NCBI GenBank assembly: GCA_002118135.1
Contig: BDIU01000326.1
Coordinates: 124,001-188,000, forward strand
Direction: 5' to 3'
DNA length: 64,000 nt
From: Trebouxia sp. TZW2008
Taxonomy: Eukaryota; Chlorophyta; Trebouxiophyceae; Trebouxiales; Trebouxiaceae
Positions within the stretch are counted from its first letter, which is position 1. Each line of letters opens with the position of its first letter. The translations under genes were made by a program, and so were the position numbers. The notes under the pieces are model-generated. The model did not search any database. It saw only the letters and a list, made by a program, of their open reading frames with translations, and was not told where the DNA came from. Of this stretch, positions 33,901 through 45,900 are shown one piece after another.

Positions 33901-36900
33901 TGACGCCCATGTACTGGGCAGCGAGAGGGGGGTCACCTTCTGGCGGCCCCAGGCCCCCATTGGCTACGCCATTCTGGGCGACTGCATCACACCTGGCTCA
34001 GCTCAGCCCACCTTCCAGGTTGGTGCTCAAACTGAGGCAGTGAAGCCTGCTCTGATTATCATGTGTAATTGACATTGTCTCTTGTATCTGTTGCTTCTTT
34101 TGCTGCATCAGAAATGGGCAACCCAGAATCTGATATCATACTGCCTCATACTGGGCAGCTCAGCTAGCCTTGCAGTACAAGCAAAGCCTATTTTAACTGA
34201 CTGCTGATGATGCCTGGATTCTCAACATGGCTTACGATGTTGCATGCTTTGCGTGTTGTTTGACTGCGCAGCCATCAGCTCAACACACTGTTACCAATAC
34301 AGTCTGCTGCATCAGCTAGGGCCTACTTGGCTTGCTGACGATTCAAGCCTTTGCTGGACTTGTGAGGTTGCATTGCAGCCGGTCACATGGTGTTGGGCTG
34401 CTGCAGGCACAACGGAATACAGGGCAAGGCAGGCATCAGCTTTGCCACTTTTGTGGAGCAAATAAAATCATTTTGCTCAAAATCACATGACATAAGGCCA
34501 CAAAAGGCACCATGATGCGTTGTTCAAATGCGTCTACAAGCTCCTTTGCAGCACAAGGTCAGCAACATACTGATCTTTTTTATGTTTCTTGGGGTCATGT
34601 TACACTTTGATTTTTTGTAGCCAAAAAGTCATCTGTGATGCACAGGTGCTGGCCTTAGCAGTGAACAGCGGGCTGGTAGCTTTCCCAACAGGGTACGACT
34701 TGGTCTGGTCAGCCTCTGACATCCACCTGTGGAAGCCCCGCCCACCCCCCAGCTACATAGCTTTGGGGTGCCTTGCCACAGCCAGTGCAGAGACTCCTAG
34801 CCTCACAGCCATGGTGTGCCTTCACCACACTGTTGGCATTGAAGCGCCTCTCGGGCAATGCTTCACTATGAAGCAGCAGGAGTCCAGTCAGGATGCTGGT
34901 GACATGGGTCACTTGTCTGAAGACCCTGGAGCAAATGTGTGGTGTGTGGACAATGCTGCTGCCACTTTTACAGTCAGCACTGCTGACGAAGGCGCTCAAC
35001 CTAAAGGTGCGTATGACTGTGGTGTATGAATGCTCAAGTGCAACTTCCGGCAAGCAGAGATGGTTTATTGTTGGTATGCATGTGGTAATTAGGATCATTG
35101 TATCCTAGGTAGCTGCTGTACTACTGCAATTTATTGTATGCTTCAGCTGGTGTTCTTGGCTTTTCTACAAGCAACGGCGGCTCCATGACATTTTGTCAGT
35201 GATAGGAAGTAAAAGATGTGGTGTGGACATAATGGTCACAATAAAGGTTTCATAGCTGTGTCGAAAGTTGCAATGGGGCGTTGATTGAAAGTCTTGCCTG
35301 AATGCACAGGTGCATTGTTTGACATCAGGTCACCTCTAGGGCTGTCTCCAGCAGCCCTGAGGGCTCTCAAGGCGGCCCCGCCCCACACGGTCACAGGCAT
35401 CCGCCCCACCAAGGAGCAAGGCTTTGCCGCCTATCAGTCCTTCAGCAAGACCCGGGCCAATTTGCTGAAGACGCAGAACAAGAAGCGCCTCAAGGCTGTG
35501 GCAGTGGACTTCAGGCGTATTTGGTGGGACAAGGGGGTCAAGGGGAACTCCAGGGAGGGTGCTGGAATCTGGCGGCCTGTGCCACCTTCAGGCTACGTTT
35601 CACTGGGTGAACATACTATGAAACTCTTGACAACAGTGCAGTGCTGTTGGCTTGGGCCCATTTACTGCTGCTGCCACCAGGCCATGTCTACCTGGTAATC
35701 AACAGAAAGCTGTTCTGCTTTTGAATTTCGTATGGACAACTCAAAGGAGGATGGTGGAATCTGATGCCTTGTACCACCTCCAGGCTATGTTTCTCTCGTA
35801 CACAGATCATGGTTCTCGTTGGTGGCAGTACAGCCCTGTTGGCTTGAGCTCTTTTTCTGTTGCTGCCACCAGGCTATGTGTATCTGGGCAACAACAGAAA
35901 GCTGTTCTGCTTTTGAGTTTCATGTGGGCAACTCAAAGGAGGATGCTGGAATCTGATGCCTTGTACCACCTCCAGGCTATGTTTCTCTCGTTAGACAGAT
36001 CATGGTTCTCGTTGGTGACAGTACAGCCCTGTTGGCTTGAGCCCTTTTTCTGTTGCTGGCACCAGGCCATGTGTATCTGGGCAACAACAGAAAGCTGTTC
36101 TGCTTTTGAATTTCATATGGGCAACTTCAAGGAGGGTGCTGGAATCTGGCGCTCTGTGCTGCCTCCAGGCTATACTTCATTAGGTAAAGGGATCACAGTT
36201 TTTTTGGAAACGCTACAGCCCTGTTGGTTTGGTGAAACCACAGCCCTGTTGGTTGGGTAACACCACAGCCCTGTTGATCTGAGCGCATTGACTGTTGCTG
36301 CCACCATGCTGTTGCTGATGTGAAGGTTTGCTTCGTAGGGGACTGCCTGATGCAAGGCTATGCGCCACCAGAAAGCGCTGTAGTCATTCAAGACAGTCAG
36401 CCAGGTGACAGCGCAGACCACAAGGGATCCATCCCTCTGCTGCGACCCCCCAGGGGTTATGAGAGGGTCTTTCAAGATGAGACCAGCCGCCAGGACAAGC
36501 AGCTGTCCATCTGGAAGCCTGTGCCAATGCCAGGGTAAGCCTCAGCTCTCAATCAATGGATCTCCGCACTCTCTTTCTCATTGAGCTTTGCTCTAAACGT
36601 TTTACAGTTGATGATAAATATAGATGAGAAAAGACGTGTTTCTTCCAGCACACTGAACGTTGACAGTGCTTTCATGCCAATTCAGTATCTTGTGCTCTTA
36701 GATACTTGCATATCGCATGTTGCATATTACATATGAGTGCTATGTATGGTCACTCGTTTTGGTGAAGCTTGAGCCCTACTTGCCACCTTCACACTGCTTC
36801 ATATGCAAGTCATTGCCTTGTTGCTCACTGCTGATTCCAAGCACATGCACATGCATCATGCGGCTAACATAGCAGGCTTTGGCTGAGTTACACCAGACCC

Positions 36901-39900
36901 AAGACTGCAGTGCCTGTCTGACCAGTGAAGGTGCATATGCCATCTGTAGCATTCACATTGTGTGTTATGTGCACTACAACCCCTGTCCGCTGACGGCCAT
37001 GTCGTGATTGTGTGCACGCAGGTATGTGGCAGTTGGCTATGTGGCAAATTTGGGTACAAGAGCTCCCTCCCGCCAAGTGGTCCGCTGTGTCAGGTACGCT
37101 TTCTGTTACAGCCACTGTTGGATTGTGTGGAAGTGTGCAGTCTGCGCTTAGGAATTGGATGCCTGGTAATTGACAGCAGCATAGTCTATTCCTCAGTATC
37201 AGACATGCAGCCACATTCCAAATGGGTTGCCAGTTCATTGTCGACTGCTGCTCAGGCACTCAGTCACGTTGTGTACTGTGCTTTCTTGCTGGGCGGCCAA
37301 AAACAAAAGCGAGCATTAAAGCATACTCAGACAGACTTTCAAGAAGGACAGTGATTGTGCAGGGGCGATGCAGTAGCAGCTATGTCTGGCTACACCAGCC
37401 GGCCTTCTTGGCAGCTGCCAGCTCTGAGAAATCGTCCACCTTTGGCTGTGTGGGCTTCTGATGACCGGCTGGGTACATTTGTGGCAGGCCACCCCAACGC
37501 CCCGCCCATGGCAGAGGACATATACAAGCTGCGCCTGCTGGACCAGGAAGATGAACAGGCTGAACAGCAGCAATCTGGCTCTGAGGTCAGCGCTTTCATA
37601 CACTTGATGTTGAGGCCGTGGTAAGGCTGTCTGCTGTGCTGACATTGCTAAGTGTCATTGCTTGGGTGAATGCAGCTAACAGATGCCCTGCAAATAATAT
37701 ATCTGCTGGCATGCAGAGCAGTGCATGCCATTGCTTTTGGCTGTGGGGTCATCTCCTCACATCACATGGTGCAGCATGAGAAAGTTTTCACTGAGTACGT
37801 GGTTGCAGCATGTCAGCACTGGACTGCCTGTGGTGCAGGGCAGTGGAATGAATATGGTGTTGAAGGCAGGGTCCATGAGTGTGCTGCTGCGCGATGCCCT
37901 GCGGCGGCCATTGCTGGAGCTGGAGCTTGGTGCCTTGGAAGCCAGTTTGCGCAGCATGCCCAAGGGAGTCACCCAGGTTGGGTTCTTTCCCCTTTCCCCC
38001 TCGCCCCCCCCTCCGCTGTCCGTTTGCCTCTCACTACTTCATTTCCAGTCATGTCTGTGATGCAGCCTGCTTGCAGCAGCATGCCTATGTGAGTCACGCA
38101 GGTCAGACCCCTCTGCCTTGACCCTTTTCTGATCCCTATCCCATCATCTTCCTGTCTGTGGCTGTGATGCAGCTTATCTGTAGCATGCCTAAGGAAGTCA
38201 CACAGGGACCCTGCCATCCTTTCCCCTCTCCCCCCCCCTGACGCCACCCATTTGCCTCTGCCTGCTTCATTTGCCGGTCATTTCTGTGATGCAGCTTGTA
38301 GCAGCATGCCTAAGTGAGTCACGCATGTCAAGTAGCAAAGAAACGCAAAGATAATGTTGATACATGTGCTCTATTCCACTTGCCCTTCTGATGCCAAGCT
38401 GGTGCGCATTCATGTGATCCAGTTTGCCTCACTATGGCAGCCATGCCAAGGGCAATACCCAGGTCATCCCCATTGTCTCCTTTTGATCCTGCCTGTTTGA
38501 TTGTGGCAAGACTGTGCCACTTATGATAACTCACTTGCCTACATCAGGCAAAAGCAGCAGTCATTTTGCGGCAGTTTCAAACAGATGTTTGCAAGCAGAT
38601 TGTAGCGGATTGTTCAAAGGTGGACATGTCATGTGCAATGTCACGACATCACGCACGACATGTGAACCTTTGAACAACCTGCTGCAAGCTGCAATGCAAG
38701 CAAAGCTGAGCTGACGTGTATCAGCACCAGTTCATGCCATCAGCCCATGTCTCAGCAGCTCATGTTTGCAATTGGCCTGAGTTGCAAAGATTTGTTAGTC
38801 TCAGCCATGTTCATTCATTCATCCATTACAGATGTGGGCTAGGCAGGCTCAGCAGGCCCATCGAGGTACGTACACAAGCAATCAAGTGTCTCCAACCAGT
38901 TTGATCACGTCTTCAGCCATGTTCATAATTCTTGAAGTCTCCAACGTCTGAATTGATGCATGACCAAAGTCTACAGCCCCTAGTAGTAAGCTAAACATAG
39001 CTCATGAAGCTCTTGTGTGATCTGTTGCTGAAACACTGGGCTTCACTCTCTGAAACACTTGAGAGCTTTTCAAGACCAGGCTGGCGTTGCATGATGTGCA
39101 GGCATATATGGGTTTCTGCAGCAGCATGTGGTCATTCAACCCGGTGGTGGCGGCCTGGGAGCCTGTCGTGGAGCCATGGGACCTCATCTTCACCATGGCT
39201 GCCAACCCCAACCCCTTGGTCAGCGAATCCTACAGCCTCCCTTTTGATTCTGTCTCATACCTGCATACTGTTCGACGTCAGCCACATGCCATTGCTTGCT
39301 TGCCACTTTCATGATGACTCAATCTCCACCATGGCCGCCAATTCCAAACTCACCCCTCGCGCTGTCATGTTGCGTAATGCAAGGCACATGCTAGCTTGCT
39401 CTTTTGATGCTAGGTCTGCAGTGCAAAACGTCATTGCCGGTGAAGCTTGCTGTATGACAATGTGTCATCAACGGCATATTAGCTGCATTTCAGCACTGCT
39501 GATGCCCCTGGGTGCACATCTATGTCTGACTTGATGCTTGCCACTTGTGTTTGCTAGCTCGCTGCTTGCGTGCCTGTTTTCAGAATAAAGTGCTAATGCC
39601 AACCAAAGCTGATCTAAGACTGTGTCATCCATTACACACTGGCTTCAGGCTGCCTTTCAAGTGGCGCCTGGAACTCGCCTGACTGTGAAGAGCACCAGCA
39701 AAGTCTTACCCCTCACCCTGGCCTATGCTGCCATCAGCTCTGTAGTGGCTCTCGGCTGGTTGAACATGTACAGCTGAAATTTGAGATAAAAGTTCAATCC
39801 TGTGCGCTTTGACTGCAGGCTGCTTTTGGAGTGGCACCTGGAACCCACCTGACTGTGAAGAGCACCAGCAAGGCCTTGCATCTCACTTTGGCCTATGCTG

Positions 39901-42900
39901 CCATCAGTTCAGTGGTGGCAGCTATCCAAGAATGGAGAGACTTGCGAGGCGCTCAGGTCAGTGTCTTCTCAGCATTGCCATAAAGCACATCAAGCTAAAC
40001 AAATGCTACATGAGGTTTCACGTCCTGCCATGTGTGTGAGGCTCCAACAGCAAACTTGGTCAGACTCAACATGCTCAAGCACGGCTGGACAGAGTCCCTC
40101 TGATGCACGTCTTGCAGAAAAGACAGCTGCTGTTGTGCATCAAATTCAATGGATATAGCCACCATATGTTCAATGCAAGCTGCAAATGTGAGAGTCAGAG
40201 TCATGCTTGAGCCTGAGTGCAACCACTGCTGCTGCAGGGTGATGAGACATTCAAGCGGCAGTTGGCGGCAGCAGACGCGTCACGCCTGCACACTGTGGTG
40301 GACAACAAGCTGGGAGTGGCCGCCCGCATGGAGCTTGATTTTGGCGACCACATGTAAGCACTGCATGCCTGCTCTTTCAACATGCCTGCTGAGCATGATG
40401 CTGTGCAGACCATCTGTGCATCATATGCTCCAGAGCCTGCATATACACATATAGGCCTTGGAGACTATAACTCAACATGTAAGATGACCCGCAAGCTGCT
40501 TATAGACATGCATACAGCAAAGCACGGCTGCAGCAGCCTGATTTGTGACCTGCCCAGATCAAACACAACCTGTGTGCGAGCAACTTCCTGACTTGCCTGC
40601 TAGATATCAACAATAAAACTTGCTGCACTCGCATTTCTCTTCATCCAGCAGACACCTCATGAGGCTCCAAAGCTGGACTCGCAAACTTTGTTGCATCTGC
40701 ATGTCTCTTTAAGCCGGCCTCAGCAATCCTTCTGTTTCCTGCAGGCAAACAGCAGAGCTTCCTGCAAAGCAGACCACCCCCGTGCTGCAGCCCCTACCCC
40801 AACCCCCCCTGCGCCACTCCAAGAGCCTACAAGTCGCTCCTGAAGCCCAACCCGCTGCCCTACTGCTGGTGGATGTGCTTCATGCCTCCAATGTTGCTGG
40901 ACTTGACCCCTCTGCGGCACAGCAGGGGGGTGAAGGGGGCAGTGACATTCAGCAGATGCAGCAGGTGGTGTGTGCTCTCACCTTCGATGACAACCTCAAC
41001 AAAGCTCAGACAGGTGAGAGCAGAACCATATATGGCTCCACAATATAAAGGAGGTGACACATGCTCTGTATGTCATCAGCTAGGACTTTGTTCAAGAGCT
41101 GCCTGTTTAACAATTCAGGCTGTGCTGATGCCATTGAGCTGTCACACCCAGGCAGTTGCTGAGCAAACATTTGAGTGGTGTGGACGTTTCTTTAGTCAGC
41201 AGTTCCCACGTGGGTGCTTTCTGCAACATTTCACATTCAACATTCAACATTCGACATTCAACGACCGTTGATCTTGAACATGTAGTTTGCTGTGTACAGT
41301 TTCCTGTTGTAATGATCTTTTTGAGTCAGCAAACGTGAAGTTTGTCACCCTTCACCATTCCACACATGGGATAAACAATATACCTGTTGTGCCATCATGA
41401 GCATGACTGATGGTGATGCAGGGTCTTGGGGAGTGAGGACCAGAGCCATCACACCTGACAATGCTGCCAAGCTGGAGTGGACTGAGCGCCTCATTTTGGA
41501 GCTCAAGGGCCCCATAGGTAATCACCATCTGCATATTGCTGTGCACAAAACTCAAAATTGGTGACAATGCCCGTTTGCCTGCTGGGCTGCTGAAGCACTT
41601 GGGCTCAGGCAACAGGCACAGGACCAAAGTGGTTGGAGACAGCTGATTGCTCCAGTGCGTACCTGGCTGGGCCTGCTGCGCCTTTCTAGCATTTGTTTAG
41701 AATGAACAAGTGAAGTGAACAGGCGCAAGGCTTACTGCTCAGTGTGCTGTTGATGTTCCTGCTTGTTGGGTTTGCCAAATGACTTGCCATATCAAACATG
41801 CATGACTGCCTGGTGCTCGTGCTGATGTACTTGTCAATGATAAGCACTGACCATGTTGGCTTGTCTAAGCAATCCAGAGTCTGTCTGCTACGACCAGCTA
41901 AAGCAGCTCATTGTGTCTGGTGTGCTTGCATGCTGCATTGGCATGTGAGCCAGCCCTAGCATTGACACACAATGGGCTATGCATGACACATTCAGGGGCT
42001 TTGCACCCACCAAACACCCAGCGACACACTGCAGTATTGCTAGGCTTGCAGAGGCAGCTGCCAGTTTGGTTGCAAAATCCTCAATAGTTGTGTCTGTGTT
42101 GTGTGCAGGGACAGCAGGCAAGCTGCAGATCCAGCTGGTTGACACAGCAGCAAACACAGGCGTGGGTCAACCCATCGCCAAGGCCTCAGTGACCCTTGAC
42201 ATGAGGCAGTGGAAGGACTCCCAGACTTACCAAGCAGAAGTGCCCCTTGCAACTGACCAGGTGCACCTCGCACATGTTCGTTCTGGACACATCGTTACAG
42301 AGCGGATAATGCATCAGGACATTCCGTCATTCAGCTGGAATATCTGATTTTTGCAATATGAACTTTCCCATTGAGCCAAGCTGTTTGGTGTTACTTGATC
42401 ATGAAGTAAGGGCAGTCACGTTGTGTCAAAACGTGTCTATGCATGCAGTACCATCAAAGCCATGATGCCACTAGGTCTTCCTCAGTGTGTGTGTAGGTCA
42501 ACATCACATGTTTGCCTCTCCTAATGCTGCTGTACTTGCATTGCAGGGTAATGACCATGACCAACTGCTGCTGCAGTACAATCTGCAGCACCAATTCCAG
42601 CAGGATACCAAATTGGTGTCAAAGCACACAGACACCTGACTTGAGCTCCTCAGTACACAGTTTTCCCCTTCTCCATGCAGATGAGTTGAGATCCACAGGA
42701 ACAGCAAGCCTTGATATATCGTGTTTGCATTGCAGGGAACTGATGGTGGCAAGCTGCTGCTGCGTTACACCCTACAGCAGCAGTTTCAGCAGGACATCAA
42801 GTCGTTGCACACAGATGCCTGGCTTGAGCATACAAGCACTGCAGGACAGAGGGCCCTTCAGGTTGGGGCTGACTCCAAGTGGGTGGTCATCGCTTCCAGC

Positions 42901-45900
42901 GGACTGCAAAGAGCGGCGGTCAATGTGGGCGCTGGCGGCATGATGAAGAAGAACCTGCCTGTAAGTAGCATTAGACACCACTGTTTTAGCCATTGTGATG
43001 TAAGTAATGGTCGCCACCCCAGTGGACGGCAGAGACTTGCGGTTGATGTGGGCGCTGGCGAATTGACTTTGGAACATATGCTTTTGGTTGACAGTGTCGT
43101 TTGTGGTGTTGGTAACAATATCAAAATGAGTAACAATGTCCCAACAATGTATATTGTATGCAAGGAGTGGTCGCAGTCCCGTGCCTAACCTAGGAACCAA
43201 CTGTCTCTGTCAGTATCATACTGCTTGCAATCTGCATGGCTTCTTCTTTGCACAGTTTCCTCACGCTGGACTGCATGTTGATCTGCGCATTGGCTGCACC
43301 TCACCTATCACCGATGCCATCACTGTACTTGCAGGACAAGCACAAGCATAGGAGTGCGGCAGTGGTGCTGCCATTGCGCATGGCTAACGAGGACATGGCC
43401 CTGGAGAGCAGTTTCATACCACATTGACTTTCAGTGCTTACATTATGCCTTACACTACACAAACTGCAACTGCAGGACAAGCACAAGCACAGGAGTGCAG
43501 CGGTGGTGCTGCCAGTGCGCATGACTGATGAAGGCGTAGCTCTGGAGAGCAGCTTCACGGACGGTGTGAAGAACGAGGTGCTGCGCAGCCTGTGCCAGCT
43601 GGTCAACACCAGCGAGCTAGCTCTGGAAGTAAGTCCCTCGCTGCTGTCCTGTTCCTGTTGACGCAGGGCTCATTCTCTGCTGGTCAGGGTCTGTGCTGAC
43701 TGCACTCTGGGAAGAGCGTCTGCTATGCTGCTGTGAAGGCATAGACTCTGCTTTCAGATGTCAATCGACCCTATGTACATAATGACTGTCGTCAGAACTA
43801 TGCTGGCGGTGCGCAAAAACCTAACAATTCAGTGTTTATGCCGATATGCATGGCTCAGCGTTGCGACTTTTTGCTGGTTCCTGCATCAGCAGCAACTGGT
43901 GATCCTTCTGTAAAACATGCAGCTGATAGTCAGTGAATTGTCCTGTCCAACGAAAAAGCTCATGCTCTAATATGGCCATGGCTGCAGGTGAGTGTGGCAG
44001 AGCTAGCAGAAGCTGAGTGGCAGATGCTGCCACGCCAGGCTCGATCCATCTCATCAGACCAGGTGCAGATGCAGCGCCAGCAATCCTTGGTAAGACAGCC
44101 TTCTCCCATTCAGATTGGCTGCTGTGTGTCAAAGCCTGCAAGTCAGTACTGCGCTGTTCCCTGCTCATCAATGTATGCAGTTTGTGTGGGGCCCAATTTC
44201 CTGAGCCAGGGAGGTCACTGCAAGCCATGGCCCTGCGAATTTGTTGACTCACCACGCAGCCCCTCACATGCTGACAAAGTGAATGGTTGACCCTGGTCGG
44301 GCAGAAGTCTGTCACCAGCTGAAGCAAATTGGCTTTTAGCCAATCATGTGTCAGTTGATGCTGAGCCAACAATGCACCATTGCTGCTGGGGCCCAACCAC
44401 AATGCAGCCATCTACGCCCTGAAACAGCAACTATGGGTGCAGAACCAGCGAGGCGGTGGGGTAAACGTGACAGAGGAGCAGCTGTTTGAGCATGAGCGGT
44501 TCCTGCCACTGGCGGGCTGGAGCAGCCGCCATCTGCTGCCCACCGAGCGCACTCGCTACAGCCGCCAAGAAGACGGTGCCAACAGCAGCAGTGCTTTCCC
44601 CCAAATCCGGTTGCCACCAGGTACCTCACTGATGCAGAAGATTAGACGCCCATGTGACGTTCCTTGTCTCACTTGCCAAGTTCCTCCTGCAAAGGGATGA
44701 AGCTCTGGAACAGTTGTCAGTCGATGATGTCAGCCCGAGCAATGACTGCAATGCTGCCGATTTGCTCCTGCACAGGGATTTTGCGCTGTAACAGTGATCA
44801 CTTGATGGTCTCAGCTCGAGCAATGATCGCAGTGCTGCTGAAGTCGTTGCTGCTGTCTTCCTTAGCTTGAAGGCAGGCGCTGCACGCAATCTCAACATGC
44901 CATCTGCACCCTCATGCTGCACGCAATCTCAACATGCCATCTGCACCCTCATGCTGCACGCAATCTCAACATGCCATCTGCACCCTCATGCTGCACCACT
45001 CATGCAAGCATGACACAACCGATAGGCCCACTGGGCTGAAGGTAAACAGTCAGAGACACAGCCTGTGTGTGGAGAAGAGTGCCGATCAGAAGCAATGCTG
45101 GTTGCAGGGTGGGAGTGGGATAGCCCTTGGGAGGTGGAACTGAGCCTGTTTGTGGACAAGGAGGGCTGGGCATACGCCCCCGACTGGGCCGCCATGGATT
45201 GGCCCCCACAGAACGGCGCACAGGTACAATGCTCCATCACTCACTCATGCCCACACTAAGCAGAAATGGAAACCCAGCTACATGCACTGGCCGTCTCAAA
45301 ATGGTGCACAGCTGCAAAGCTCAATCATTCCTTCACTCATGACCACTCATGCAAAGTGTGTGAATATTTAGCCACATGAACTGACTCCTTTCCGCCCCAA
45401 ATAGTGCACAACTGCAATGCTCAAACATGCCGTCACTGTCTTGCAACCATGTCAGGCAGATCCATAGATGCAGTCACATGCACACACACCAGGATGATCA
45501 GTCGCCCACAAACAATTCTGTTGCCAGCCAGATGATCTGACAGGGCTTTTGAACGTGTCTACATAGGCAGCATCTGTGGTTGCTTGATACAGTGTGATTC
45601 TTGCCTGCTTAGCCTGCCCTGCCACAGCATTCATGCAGTGACATGCCTCTTGGATATGTCAGTGGCAAATGCAGCTTGCCAGGTCCAGAATCTAGCAGCA
45701 CCTTGTAGCACCCAGGAACTCTGTCAAAAATGCAACATCTGTTGGACTGAGTGCAGAAACGAGGCGTGGTCGACTTCACAAGGCGGCGCAGATGGTTGAG
45801 ACGGCGTAGGCAGGACCTGACCCGCCCGTCCCCGTCCCCCCAGCAGGCCCCTGCACCCTCTGCCAGCCCCCCTGCAGCAGCCCGCCGCACAGCATCTATC

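Larger units (their letters stand above)
37839..42260 (+). other. VPS13: VPS13 exons 43-49, including C2-like segment
   Basis: Exons 37839-37976, 39102-39218, 39819-39956, 40238-40353, 40745-41013, 41422-41517 and 42109-42260, residues about 2707-3048. Blocks are MSVLLRDALRRPLLELELGA, SFNPVVAAWEPVVEPWDLIF, NKLGVAARMELDFGD, VRTRAITPDNAAKLEWTERL and LQIQLVDTAANTGVGQPIAK. The last two resemble the C2-like insertion of plant VPS13. Several introns here carry degenerate copies of the preceding exon's 3' end, especially after exon 43. Confidence 0.88.
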
